DNA of 64,000 nucleotides from an uncultured Treponema sp. (GTDB taxonomy: Bacteria; Spirochaetota; Spirochaetia; Treponematales; Treponemataceae): NCBI GenBank assembly GCA_900319625.1, contig ONPD01000008.1:1-64000 (forward strand), given 5' to 3'. Below the pieces are notes generated by a model. That model was not told the origin of the DNA. It was given only the letters and a program-made list of their open reading frames with translations, and made no database searches. Positions 50,724-59,345 of this stretch are shown here, one piece after another. Within the stretch, counting starts at the first letter, position 1, and every line of letters starts with the position of its first letter. Made by a program: the position numbers and the translations under genes.

Positions 50724-50777
50724 AAATTCATTTTAATATTTTATGGAAAATCTTTATAGTGGGTGAGGACGATTTAT

Positions 50778-51176
50778 ATGTTTGAAGTTCGTGTTGAAGC
50801 TGATTTTTCTGCGGCTCATTTTTTGAAGGATTACAACGGAAAGTGCGAGAATCTTCACGGTCATAATTATAAAGTTTACGCCCACGTGCGCGGAAGTGAA
50901 CTCAATGAGGGCGGAATGCTTCTTGATTTTACAAGGCTTAAGGCGGCTCTCCGTGCTGTCTGCAAGGAACTGGACCACACAAACCTAAATGATTTTGATT
51001 ATTTTAAGCAGAATCCCAGTGCAGAACGCATTGCCATGTATATTTATGATGGAATTGTGACTTCACTTGCTGCTGACGGAATTGACGTAAAAAATCCGCC
51101 GGCCGGCCAGCCAAAACTCTACGCAATCGATGTGTTTGAAACTGATACCAGCCGTGCAAGGTTTATTGCAGATTAA
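50778..51176 (+). CDS. queD: 6-carboxytetrahydropterin synthase (QueD/PTPS family)
   Basis: This 132-residue enzyme acts early in queuosine (or pterin) synthesis. The start ATG 50778 is preferred over an in-frame GTG at 50763 that overlaps the SD-like GTGAGGA. Zinc ligands His14, His27 and His29 (SAAHFL, LHGHNY), nucleophile Cys23 and catalytic Asp/His (LDHTNLND) are visible. No other que genes are in the window. Confidence 0.9.
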   Translation: MFEVRVEADFSAAHFLKDYNGKCENLHGHNYKVYAHVRGSELNEGGMLLDFTRLKAALRAVCKELDHTNLNDFDYFKQNPSAERIAMYIYDGIVTSLAADGIDVKNPPAGQPKLYAIDVFETDTSRARFIAD

Positions 51177-51193
51177 GTGATAGGGTCTCCCTA

Positions 51194-51219
51194 TGGCAAG
51201 AATTGCGAATGCAGTTCTT
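51194..51219. repeat. Hairpin between convergent queD and mazG
   Basis: GCAAGAATTGC and GCAGTTCTTGC form an 11-base stem with mismatches around GAAT. It lacks a T run but lies exactly between convergent genes and may act as a transcription barrier. Confidence 0.4.
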
Positions 51220-51253
51220 GCAGCAAAGGTTAGGGGCATTTGGAAGTTGGTGT

Positions 51254-52171
51254 TCAGATTACGACCTTTGCAGCATTCCAAAAGCCGTCGGCCTCTTTAA
51301 GATGTGCGTGGTCAAAAGGAATGCCTTCTTCTTCCATCTTTTTTTCTACATAGGTAAAGCGCTTGTAGAACTTCTGATTTGTGCGGGAGAGGGCAGTTTC
51401 CGGATCTACGCCAAGTTTTCGGGCATAGTTTACTACGGCAAACAATAAATCACCGATTTCTTCTTCCAGGTGCAGCTGGGCCTTATTAAGGGAATCCGGG
51501 GCACGGACTGTAAAGGCTTCCGCATCTTTTTCTTCAGCACGCAGAGCTTCCTTAGCTTCCTTTACTTCGGCAAATTCTTCTGTTATTTTTTCTTCTACCA
51601 GCTCGGGCGTATCCCAGTCAAAGCCTTTTTTTGCAGCCTTTTTCTGAAGCTTATAGGCCCGCAAAATCGGAGGAAAGCCCTGAGGCACTTCGTCTAAAAT
51701 TGAGCCGCCCTTACGGCCTTCCACATTCTGCTTGATTCTGTCCCACTGGTTTAAAACTTCCTGACCGGTTTTTACTTGACCTTTTGCTTCACTAGCCCCT
51801 TCGCTCTGAGGAAATACGTGAGGATGACGGCGGATAAGCTTATCGGCAAGCTCTGTAAGAACTTCTGCAACCTTAAACTTGCCTTCCTGCTCATACATAT
51901 AGGAAATCATTGCAGCGTTCAAGAAAACGTCACCAAGCTCTTCCTTTGCGTGAGCCGCATCATTTTGAGAAATTGCGTCCACCGCTTCAAAAGTCTCTTC
52001 TATAAGGTCCCGGCGCATGGAAAGGGGAGTCTGCTCCCGGTCCCAGGGGCAGCCGCCCTTTGCACGAAGAGTCTGAATCGTCTTAAAAAAATATGAGAAG
52101 GCGTCGCTGGTTGCCCTTGTAATTTCTGAGTCCACGTTCGAGTTTAAAGCTTCTTCTAATTTTTCATTCAT
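51254..52171 (-). CDS. mazG: Nucleoside triphosphate pyrophosphohydrolase
   Basis: This 305-residue house-cleaning enzyme cuts NTPs to NMP and pyrophosphate. The first MazG domain has RAKGGCPWDREQT, LIEETFEAVDAI and KEELGDVFLN with the metal-binding EExxE and ExxD motifs. The second has EEKITEEFAEV and EEIGDLLFAVVN. It is longer than E. coli MazG by an insert after about residue 130 (SEGASEAKGQVKTGQ). It starts 1 base after hisF. Confidence 0.93.
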   Translation of the reverse strand: MNEKLEEALNSNVDSEITRATSDAFSYFFKTIQTLRAKGGCPWDREQTPLSMRRDLIEETFEAVDAISQNDAAHAKEELGDVFLNAAMISYMYEQEGKFKVAEVLTELADKLIRRHPHVFPQSEGASEAKGQVKTGQEVLNQWDRIKQNVEGRKGGSILDEVPQGFPPILRAYKLQKKAAKKGFDWDTPELVEEKITEEFAEVKEAKEALRAEEKDAEAFTVRAPDSLNKAQLHLEEEIGDLLFAVVNYARKLGVDPETALSRTNQKFYKRFTYVEKKMEEEGIPFDHAHLKEADGFWNAAKVVI

Positions 52172-52172
52172 T

Positions 52173-52937
52173 TTACAACCTCACCGGAACTCCCATTTTA
52201 TCCAGTTCTTCCTTGATGCCCCCTACCGTGTAAGCTCCCGAATGTACCATAGTGGCAATGAGCGCTGCATCAGCCTTTCCGTCTTTAAGGACGTCTGCCA
52301 TATGCTGAGGAGTTCCGCCGCCGCCCGAAGCAATTACAGGCACGGGAACGTTTTCTGCTATCATCCTTGTAAGGGGGATTTCGTAGCCGTTTTTAGTTCC
52401 GTCAGCATCAATTGAGTTCAAAACAATTTCGCCCGCTCCAAGTTCGCAGGCATTTTTTGCCCAGGCAAGAGCGTCCAGGTCAGTTTTTGTGCGGCCACCA
52501 TTGATATAAACCCGGTAACCGCTTGGCATTTCGCTGTCACGTGCGGCATCCATACCCAGTACAATGCACTGGTTTCCAAAAATGCGGGCCCCCTCAGTAA
52601 TAATAGAAGGATTTTTTACCGCCTGCGAGTTTAAGCTGACCTTTTCAGCCCCCGCAAGAATTGTCGAGCGGATATCTTCAACGCTTCCGATTCCCCCTCC
52701 TACGCAGAAGGGAATGAAAACTTCCGATGCAACGCGCGAAATCAAATCAAGAATAGGACCCCGTCCCCGAGCCGAGGCGATAATATCATAAAAAACAAGC
52801 TCGTCTACGCCCTGTCGGTAGTATTCAGCCGCCATTTCAACCGGGTCACCGATATCAATATTATTCTGGAACTTCACGCCCTTAGTTGTGCGTCCGTCCT
52901 TTACATCCAGACAAACAATAATTCTTTTTTTTAACAT
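52173..52937 (-). CDS. hisF: Imidazole glycerol phosphate synthase cyclase subunit
   Basis: This 254-residue TIM barrel forms IGP and AICAR from PRFAR using ammonia from HisH. Key residues are Asp11 (CLDVKDGR) and Asp in [15 protein letters not shown], with GGGIGS and [18 protein letters not shown] precedes the ATG. hisH lies upstream, 133 bases away. Confidence 0.96.
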   Translation of the reverse strand: MLKKRIIVCLDVKDGRTTKGVKFQNNIDIGDPVEMAAEYYRQGVDELVFYDIIASARGRGPILDLISRVASEVFIPFCVGGGIGSVEDIRSTILAGAEKVSLNSQAVKNPSIITEGARIFGNQCIVLGMDAARDSEMPSGYRVYINGGRTKTDLDALAWAKNACELGAGEIVLNSIDADGTKNGYEIPLTRMIAENVPVPVIASGGGGTPQHMADVLKDGKADAALIATMVHSGAYTVGGIKEELDKMGVPVRL

Positions 52938-52951
52938 TTTAATCTCCCAGG

Positions 52952-52969
52952 AGGGGAAGGCCTTCCCCT
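52952..52969. repeat. Perfect 18-bp palindrome upstream of hisF
   Basis: AGGGGAAGGCCTTCCCCT is self-complementary with no loop and sits 15 bases before the hisF start codon, next to the SD. It may be an operator or pause site. Confidence 0.55.
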
Positions 52970-53070
52970 GACGATAATAGCAGAACCGTTAAAAAACAAG
53001 CCGAGAGGGTTGTTTTAGGTTCTACACGAAAACGTCTCGGTAAAGCTACGCTTTACCGCGCTCTTGCCGT
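52970..53070. other. Hairpin-rich hisH-hisF spacer
   Basis: On the minus strand, CGGTAAAGC-GTA-GCTTTACCG (about 53037-53058) is followed by a weaker CCGAGA/TCTCGG pair enclosing a short hairpin. A short imperfect copy of the hisH end (CCGTTTA at 53067, CCGTTAA at 52986) brackets it. It resembles the elements after tpiA and potD in plan, but more weakly. No ORF is seen. Confidence 0.35.
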
Positions 53071-53694
53071 TTAAATCGTACAAAAGTTCCTTAAAATCTT
53101 CAGTCCTTCTTCGCCCGATTTTTCCGGGTGGAACTGGCAGGCAAAAATATTTCCGCTCTGAATTACAGCCGGAACTTCAATTCCGTAAGAGGCTGTCGCC
53201 TTTATGACTGAATTGTCTTCCGGGCAGATTACGTATGAATGGACAAAATAAACGTCAGCATTTTCTTTTACGCCGGCTAAAATCGGGCTGCCATCGTTTT
53301 TTACTTCTATATTATTCCAGCCGATCTGAGGAATTTTAAAGCCCTTTTCAGAAAGACCCGCCTTAATCGATTCAAAATAGCGGATTTTTCCTTTTACAAG
53401 CCCAAGACATTTTGTGTCTCCTTCCTCGCTCCAGTCAAAAATAATCTGAGAGCCAAGGCAGATTCCCAGAAGGGGTACGCCGGCCTGAGTTTTCCGCTTC
53501 AAAAATTCATCAAAGCCGGTTTCTTTCAGCTGCTGCATTGCATAAGCCGCATCACCCACACCCGGGAAAATAAGCTTTTCGCAATTCTCTAGCTCTTCAG
53601 GCTTTTTAGAAAGCACAAAATCAATTCCAAGACTTTTTAAAGCCCGCTCCACACTCGTAATGTTTCCTGCGTTGTAATCAACAATTCCAATCAT
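53071..53694 (-). CDS. hisH: Imidazole glycerol phosphate synthase glutaminase subunit
   Basis: This 207-residue class I glutamine amidotransferase supplies ammonia to HisF. The catalytic triad is Cys in LLGICLGSQ, His in CQFHPEKSG and the following Glu. The opening IVDYNAGNI and FPGVGD are typical. No clear SD precedes ATG 53694. It is upstream of hisF and mazG on the same strand. Confidence 0.96.
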   Translation of the reverse strand: MIGIVDYNAGNITSVERALKSLGIDFVLSKKPEELENCEKLIFPGVGDAAYAMQQLKETGFDEFLKRKTQAGVPLLGICLGSQIIFDWSEEGDTKCLGLVKGKIRYFESIKAGLSEKGFKIPQIGWNNIEVKNDGSPILAGVKENADVYFVHSYVICPEDNSVIKATASYGIEVPAVIQSGNIFACQFHPEKSGEEGLKILRNFCTI

Positions 53695-53764
53695 GGCATA
53701 AAGTTACTGAAATGCTTTTTGTCTTGCAAGTGATTTTTTGAAAAAAATTGCCGATATTTTTATT

Positions 53765-54013
53765 ATGAATGTAAATTATGTACAGCTGATTTTAGGCGTT
53801 ATAAAAGATATCAGGGTGATTGCCACCATTATTGCAGCCCTTTTTATAGTAGAATTCGCAGGCTTTGTTGCCTCCTACCGCAAAAAAGCGCCCAAGCCAA
53901 AAAAGGCAAAGGCGGCTAAGGCTGCACCTGCAGCTGCACCTGCTGCGGCGCCTGCTCCTGCGGAAGGTGGAGATGGTGGAGAAGGGGCAGCTGGCGGCAA
54001 TGCTGAGGGCTGA
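53765..54013 (+). CDS. Small membrane protein with Lys/Ala/Pro-rich tail
   Basis: This 82-residue protein probably starts at ATG 53765; an in-frame TTG at 53738 is possible. One membrane segment (about 14-35, VIATIIAALFIVEFAGFVA) is followed by a basic then Ala/Pro-rich tail (KKAPKPKKAKAAKAAP) and a Gly/Glu-rich end. No SD is visible. TTGCCGATATT lies just upstream. The last 98 bases overlap the 3' end of recQ on the other strand. The function was not recognised. Confidence 0.55.
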   Translation: MNVNYVQLILGVIKDIRVIATIIAALFIVEFAGFVASYRKKAPKPKKAKAAKAAPAAAPAAAPAPAEGGDGGEGAAGGNAEG

Positions 54014-55568
54014 TAGTAAGCCTGTTTTTCCAGAGAATCTTTCCCTTTATTATTTTCCCGCTTTCTAAAAGCTGCGAAAGAATTTCAGACACGTCGGAAT
54101 GAGTCCAGATTCTCATTCCGATTTTTTTTACGCTTTCTTCGTTGAATAATTCTTCCAGTTCTTCTTCAATTTCTTCTTCCTTGTAAAAAAGTCTGTATTT
54201 TTTGACAAGCTGGAAGGCTCTTTCTAAATCTGACTTTTCTTTTCTTACAAGCCTTTTTGCTTCCCTCTCTTTTCTTTCGTTGCACAAATCGCAGCCGTGG
54301 CAGTAGGCCTGTTCTGCACCAAGGGCATCCAGAAGCACCTGGCGGCGGCAATCTGTAGTTTCGGCAAACTTTTTCATAGCGGCCTGACGCGAGCCCGGCT
54401 CATAGGAAGAATATTTAAGGGAATCCGAAAGACTCCAGAGTAAAATAGCCTTTGCAATGCTGCCGTCCCTGCCTCCGCGGCCGGCCTCCTGGATATAGGC
54501 TTCTGCGTTTTCCGGGGCTTCAAGGTGAACTACAGTTTTTATGTCCTTCTTATCCACGCCCATTCCGTAAGCGCAGGTGGCACATAAGATTCCGTCCCGG
54601 GAATTATAAAACCATTTTTCAACTTCATCCTTTTCTTCTTTTTCGAGACCTGCGTGGTAAAACTTTGCACAGCCCTGGCCAAAACAGGCATTCAGTTCTT
54701 CTGCCATATTTTGGGTCTTAGACCTTGTGCCGCAGAAAATTATCATAGGCTTAAGCTCTTCTTTTGCAAGAAGAAGGGCAGCCTTGCTTTTTGCCCCGCA
54801 GAGCTTTACGTAATAGTGAATGTTGGGGCGGTCGCTTTCGCTTCTGACAACGTGAGCCTGCCCCTTAAAAAGGATTTCTGCTACGCGGGCTAAAACTTCC
54901 GGCGAGGCGGTGGCGGTAAAGGCTGTGATTACAGGGGGATTTATTTTTTCTATAACATTTCCAAGCTCAAGATAGGAGGGGCGGAAGGAATCTCCCCATT
55001 CGCTTACACAGTGAGCCTCGTCAATTGCAATGTGCTTTATCCCAACCTTGCAGAGTTCTTGCAAAAGGCTTCCGCTCCGTAAAACCTCCGGGTTTGCAAG
55101 GATAATCTTCGCACGGTCAGGGGCACCTTCCTTTAATTTTTCAAAATTAGTTTTTCTTTCCTCTTCCGACTGGCCCCCGCGGAAAACTACGCACCTTAAA
55201 CTTCCTTCTTCCATGCGCCGCTGCTGGTCAGTCATCAGTGCAAGAAGGGGGTAAATTACAAGAGTGGGGCCGTCTAAAAGCAGGGCAGGAATCTGAAAAC
55301 AGAGGGATTTTCCTGCTCCCGTCGGAAGAAGTACAATCTGACGTCCCCGGCAGAAGGAATCATCCTCTTTTTCATAAAAAATCTGTTGCTCTTTCTCCGA
55401 AAGTTCCACAAGCTTTTTTTTACATTCGTAGGCCTGCAGAATATTTTCGATTACCATTCTCTGCCAGGGGTAAAGGTATTTTATTCCAAAGTTTTCTTCA
55501 GCCGTCTGCCTGATTAAGTCAGGCTGAGCAATTTCTTCTCCGGTTTCTTTTTCCTCAATATTTTCCAT
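53916..55568 (-). CDS. recQ: RecQ-family ATP-dependent DNA helicase
   Basis: This 550-residue SF2 helicase starts at ATG 55568; an in-frame TTG at 55604 is part of the upstream TTGCCGGAATT box and is less likely. Motifs are LLPTGAGKSLCFQIPALL (landmark TGAGKS), IDEAHCVSEWGDSFRP, FTATAS, ATCAYGMGVDKKDI and QEAGRGGRDG. A zinc module CRRQ...CHGCDLC follows. The HRDC domain is absent. The last 30 residues run antisense through the Ala-rich tail of the neighbouring gene (LPLLHHLHLPQEQAPQQ), so the true functional end may be earlier. Confidence 0.92.
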   Translation of the reverse strand: MENIEEKETGEEIAQPDLIRQTAEENFGIKYLYPWQRMVIENILQAYECKKKLVELSEKEQQIFYEKEDDSFCRGRQIVLLPTGAGKSLCFQIPALLLDGPTLVIYPLLALMTDQQRRMEEGSLRCVVFRGGQSEEERKTNFEKLKEGAPDRAKIILANPEVLRSGSLLQELCKVGIKHIAIDEAHCVSEWGDSFRPSYLELGNVIEKINPPVITAFTATASPEVLARVAEILFKGQAHVVRSESDRPNIHYYVKLCGAKSKAALLLAKEELKPMIIFCGTRSKTQNMAEELNACFGQGCAKFYHAGLEKEEKDEVEKWFYNSRDGILCATCAYGMGVDKKDIKTVVHLEAPENAEAYIQEAGRGGRDGSIAKAILLWSLSDSLKYSSYEPGSRQAAMKKFAETTDCRRQVLLDALGAEQAYCHGCDLCNERKEREAKRLVRKEKSDLERAFQLVKKYRLFYKEEEIEEELEELFNEESVKKIGMRIWTHSDVSEILSQLLESGKIIKGKILWKNRLTISPQHCRQLPLLHHLHLPQEQAPQQVQLQVQP

Positions 55569-55593
55569 ACATATAATATGGATTTTTTTTGGA

Positions 55594-55605
55594 AATTCCG
55601 GCAAT
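55594..55605 (-). promoter_or_regulatory. AATTCCGGCAAT box upstream of recQ
   Basis: The 12-mer is identical to those upstream of both Rpn-like genes (2215-2226 and 4428-4439). On the minus strand TTGCCG is followed about 19 bases later by TATTAT, close to the ATG. Confidence 0.45.
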
Positions 55606-55624
55606 AAAGCGGCAGAAATTTTTA

Positions 55625-56869
55625 TTAATCTGCAAGAATAATTTCCACGCGGCGGTTTTTCTTTCTTCCTTCTTCCGTTGCTTCAGATGCAATAGGCTCT
55701 GTTGCACCTTTACCCTGAGTGAAGATATGAAGCTTGTCGCGCACTCCAAGATTTATAAGGTAATTTGCAACGGCTTCTGCGCGCTGCTCGGAAAGAATCT
55801 GGCGGTTCTTTTCTGTCCCCCGGTTTGCGGTATGGCCGGTAATCAGAAGGTCATTTGAATATTCTTTAAGAAGAGAACCGATTTTTTCAAGTTTAACTTT
55901 TTCTGACGGTAAAAGAACGTTTGAATCAGGCTCAAACTGAATGTTTTCCAGGCTGATTGTAAGGCCCCGGTTCCCCTTTACGATATTGATGTCCTGCAGT
56001 TCAAGATCGTTGATTTTTTCCTGCAGCTTTTCTACAGTTGCTTCATTGTTTACAGATTTATAATCCAGGACCTCTCCGTGGGCTGAGCTTTTGAAGGTGT
56101 AGGAAACTCCGCTTATATCCATCATCCGGATCATAAAATTTTCGATGTAATGGTCGATTTCGCCTTTTTCCCTGTCCCACCAGATTTTCTGCCGGGCAAA
56201 ACCGCTGGCTCCGGCGTAGCTTCCGCTTTCTATTGTACGGCGGGCGAGTGCCTGTGAAAACTCGTAATAAACGTCGATGACGTTCATATTTACGCCGTCA
56301 ACAATTTCGTCTCCAAGATAGGTGTAGGTGGCAGTGAAGGGGATTGTGATTGCGTCTGTCATTGAAAACATCTTGCGGCAGTCGTGAACTTCCTTTCCCT
56401 CTGCCTGCCAGCTTTCCCCGATTTTTACAGGCTCCTTTGGAAAGCAGGGAATATTCTGCACGGTAGGAAGATAGTCATTATCAGGATTTAAAATTTCACC
56501 GTTTTTTGTTCGGGTTACGTTTACAAAATCCTCTTCACCCCAGTTCAAAAGCTTTCCGCTTACGCTCATAAGATAGTTTTCGGTTGTCATGTAGTGGGTG
56601 TGAAGCTTTGCGCTTCCGTCTTCATTTACGTCTGTAACGGTAGTAGCCGTACGGTTTACAATCTGGGTACGGTTGTTAAGCCTTCCGTTTAAGTAAGCTT
56701 CCTCTTCTATAGTAGAAATGTGAAGGGAAGATTCCCCCTTTTTCTGGCGGAATTCAAAAAGCACTCCGTCAGAGTCAGCATTTTTAGCAGCGGTCTGTCC
56801 GTAAATGGGCGCGTAAAGGGCAAGAATAACAAAAAATAGAATTACCGGGTAAATAAATGACTTCTTCAT
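55625..56869 (-). CDS. OmpA-domain envelope protein
   Basis: This 414-residue protein has an N-terminal signal or anchor segment (8-24), a central beta-rich domain of unknown type (about 40-290) and a short coiled coil (ATVEKLQEKINDLE). The C-terminal OmpA/MotB-like peptidoglycan-binding domain covers about 310-414: IQFEPDSNVLLPSEKVKLEKI, LLITGHTANRGTEKNRQ, LSEQRAEAVANYL, GKGATEPI and RKKNRRVEI (quoted as short landmarks). No lipobox Cys is present. It is upstream of recQ by 57 bases. Confidence 0.82.
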   Translation of the reverse strand: MKKSFIYPVILFFVILALYAPIYGQTAAKNADSDGVLFEFRQKKGESSLHISTIEEEAYLNGRLNNRTQIVNRTATTVTDVNEDGSAKLHTHYMTTENYLMSVSGKLLNWGEEDFVNVTRTKNGEILNPDNDYLPTVQNIPCFPKEPVKIGESWQAEGKEVHDCRKMFSMTDAITIPFTATYTYLGDEIVDGVNMNVIDVYYEFSQALARRTIESGSYAGASGFARQKIWWDREKGEIDHYIENFMIRMMDISGVSYTFKSSAHGEVLDYKSVNNEATVEKLQEKINDLELQDINIVKGNRGLTISLENIQFEPDSNVLLPSEKVKLEKIGSLLKEYSNDLLITGHTANRGTEKNRQILSEQRAEAVANYLINLGVRDKLHIFTQGKGATEPIASEATEEGRKKNRRVEIILAD

Positions 56870-56913
56870 ACTTTTATTATCGGAAACATGGCAAAAAGAT
56901 TAAAATCTATTGT

Positions 56914-56942
56914 TTGACAAGTAAATAATTCGCTCTTAAAAT
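56914..56942 (+). promoter_or_regulatory. Promoter of the lipoprotein pair
   Basis: A perfect TTGACA (56914-56919) and TAAAAT (56937-56942) are separated by 17 bases. They lie about 46 bases upstream of ATG 56989. Confidence 0.7.
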
Positions 56943-56988
56943 AAAAATGACTTGTTATATTATAATTTGTTATCGCAGGAGATTTTTT

Positions 56989-59322
56989 ATGAAAAAATTA
57001 TTTTATTTATTTTTAGCTGCATTTTCATTTGCGGTGGTATTTCCATCCTGCAGTAATGGTTCTTCTGGTGACAGTGAATATAAATCACCTATGAATTACA
57101 CCTTCCTTACAGCAAACCGCTGTTACATCGGTGGTTCCCTTATCTGGAATCCATCCGGAAAAGCCGGCCAGTTAAGTAACGGAACAAAAATTGGTGTGCG
57201 AATCGGTCACCTGAAAAAGATTACCGAAACAATTTCTGCAGCTGATGGCAGTAAGAATGAATATACGGTTAAAGGCTCGCTTAATGGTGAGTGGGCATCT
57301 CTTTCCGGAGGCTCAGCCGTAACAAAGGTTCGCTATGAGGATGAAGCTTCTAAGGCGGAATACGGCTATATTACCGTAAATGATATAAATCCTGATTCAA
57401 TCAGTATTACCTGGACAAAGGTTGATTCAAACGAGAAAACTTCTTCGAAAAGCTTTATGATTAAGAAGGGTGAGTCCTGCGATTTGAATGGTAATAATAA
57501 TCCGGATTTAAAATATGATACTCCTGCAATAAAACGTACCGGTTATGAAAATGCCCGCTGGCTTACCTTCCTCAATGATAATACAACTGCCGAAAATACC
57601 ATGTATTACACCTTCTCTGCAAAAGAAGTTCAGGCAGGTTATCGTGCCCTTGTTGACGATCAGTCTTCCTCTGCTGATGACGGTCTTTACGGTGTAAACT
57701 CAAATAATGACTTTATTTATATCAGTAATTCCGGCAGTACAGCTTTTGATTATGCTTATGGTGATTATGTTGTCTGCATGCCTGATGCCTATACAGAACC
57801 AAAGTTTGAAGAATTGGGCGAAATTCCTGATGATAACGAATATTATGATGTCTGGGGAGCTTCAGCAACAGATAATACTAATGTAGATCTCAGCTTTGGC
57901 GGTAAAGCTTATGTTGCCGGTAGAGATAATAACTTACTTACCCAGGACCAGTTTGCAAATTTTGCTATTGAATATGCATACGATATCTGGCAGTTCCCTG
58001 ACCCGGAAAACGGTCCTCTTGCCCTTTACAGTGATCTTGCAGAAAATGATGCTGTAAAGAACTGCCTTGGAGAGCTTCCGGCAAATGCAGCTGCTGCTAT
58101 TTCTCAGATAAATTCTAAACTTACTGATACCGCTTTCTTTAATGCCCTTGTTGTAGCAAAATCTTCTTTCCTGACTGACGAAGAAAAATCTTCCTGCCTG
58201 AGCGCATGGGCTTCTGCCGCAGGCAATGACACAAAGATTAAATACTGCCGTATCTTTATTGATGAATTTTATGATGAATCACCTGATGCTGTTATTGAAG
58301 CTCCTGAGCTTGGAACAATTTATCCTTCCATGGTTTTGAATGTCGGAAGCATAGATGCTGTTGATGAAAGCCTGAACACGCTCCAGCATAGTTATACGGA
58401 AGATTTAACAGGCGGGGATCGAAAAATCAATTCAAAATATAATGAATTTGTTGCAAACCGTAAGAAAATCAGGGATGAATGGGCAAAATTCCGTCATGTT
58501 GATTTGACTTCTGTTGTCATGCTTTCCAGTGCAAGCGGCAACAGGAACCTGAATCCTAAAAAAGCAGGTTTTAATCTTGGCCTTGGTGTTAAGCTGACAG
58601 CTTCAAATCCAAGCGGCAGAATCAAAGTTGAAGCCGGTAGTGCTATTTTCCTGGATCTGGATCTTAGTCTTGACTCTCTTAATGCGGCAGTGGATACAAT
58701 GACTGCCAATGCCGCCGGAAAGTCGATGGAAAAGCTGCTCAAAAAATTCTTCAAAAGTCCAAAGTGCGAAGTAAAGATGGCAGATGTTCAGATTGCAGGT
58801 CCTCTTCCTTTTGTTGTAGGTGCCGCAATCAAATTCGGCTTTAATATCAATCTTGGAAACTGGAATCCACATATCTGTTTCTGCGGACTTTACGGTGCTG
58901 AATCAAATGTTGAAGTTGAATATGGCGTAAACTGGTTCTGTAAGCCTTATATTCGCGGTAGGGCAGGCGGAAGGGCCTTGTATCCTACAGAAATCTTTGT
59001 TGGAGTTGAAAATCCAGATGGAAAAGAAAATAAAATCTCCTTTGAACCATGGTTCCAGATTATTCCTTCCTTTGGACTTGGTTATACGGTTGCAAGTGTC
59101 CGCGGATCCTTCCCGATTAAGCTTGGTTCGGAATTTGCATTTAATATAAAGAATTCACAAACAAGCTTTGATTCTTTTGCCATAACCTTTGGTGTTGACT
59201 TTAATGCCTACGCGGAAGCAGACATAAAGATTGCAAAGCTGCGTTATGACATAGCAAGTCCAAATCTTGCTAAGGGCAAGCTAAGGTTATATCCGACACC
59301 TGTTGTGTTTATAAAACAATAA
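56989..59322 (+). CDS. Large lipoprotein of unknown function
   Basis: This 777-residue protein starts at ATG 56989 with SD AGGAG; an upstream in-frame ATG at 56947 is rejected. A lipobox (FPSCSNGSSG, Cys about 21) predicts lipid anchoring. The mature protein is acidic, beta-rich and Asn/Asp/Ser-rich. A C-terminal third with alternating Gly/aromatic residues (FGFNINLGNWNPHICF, YIRGRAGGRALYP, IIPSFGLGYTVASVRGSF) looks barrel- or sheet-like. No family was recognised. It is followed 23 bases later by the SGNH lipoprotein with a near-identical lipobox. Confidence 0.75.
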   Translation: MKKLFYLFLAAFSFAVVFPSCSNGSSGDSEYKSPMNYTFLTANRCYIGGSLIWNPSGKAGQLSNGTKIGVRIGHLKKITETISAADGSKNEYTVKGSLNGEWASLSGGSAVTKVRYEDEASKAEYGYITVNDINPDSISITWTKVDSNEKTSSKSFMIKKGESCDLNGNNNPDLKYDTPAIKRTGYENARWLTFLNDNTTAENTMYYTFSAKEVQAGYRALVDDQSSSADDGLYGVNSNNDFIYISNSGSTAFDYAYGDYVVCMPDAYTEPKFEELGEIPDDNEYYDVWGASATDNTNVDLSFGGKAYVAGRDNNLLTQDQFANFAIEYAYDIWQFPDPENGPLALYSDLAENDAVKNCLGELPANAAAAISQINSKLTDTAFFNALVVAKSSFLTDEEKSSCLSAWASAAGNDTKIKYCRIFIDEFYDESPDAVIEAPELGTIYPSMVLNVGSIDAVDESLNTLQHSYTEDLTGGDRKINSKYNEFVANRKKIRDEWAKFRHVDLTSVVMLSSASGNRNLNPKKAGFNLGLGVKLTASNPSGRIKVEAGSAIFLDLDLSLDSLNAAVDTMTANAAGKSMEKLLKKFFKSPKCEVKMADVQIAGPLPFVVGAAIKFGFNINLGNWNPHICFCGLYGAESNVEVEYGVNWFCKPYIRGRAGGRALYPTEIFVGVENPDGKENKISFEPWFQIIPSFGLGYTVASVRGSFPIKLGSEFAFNIKNSQTSFDSFAITFGVDFNAYAEADIKIAKLRYDIASPNLAKGKLRLYPTPVVFIKQ

Positions 59323-59345
59323 AATTATAACAAAGGAGTTTTTAT

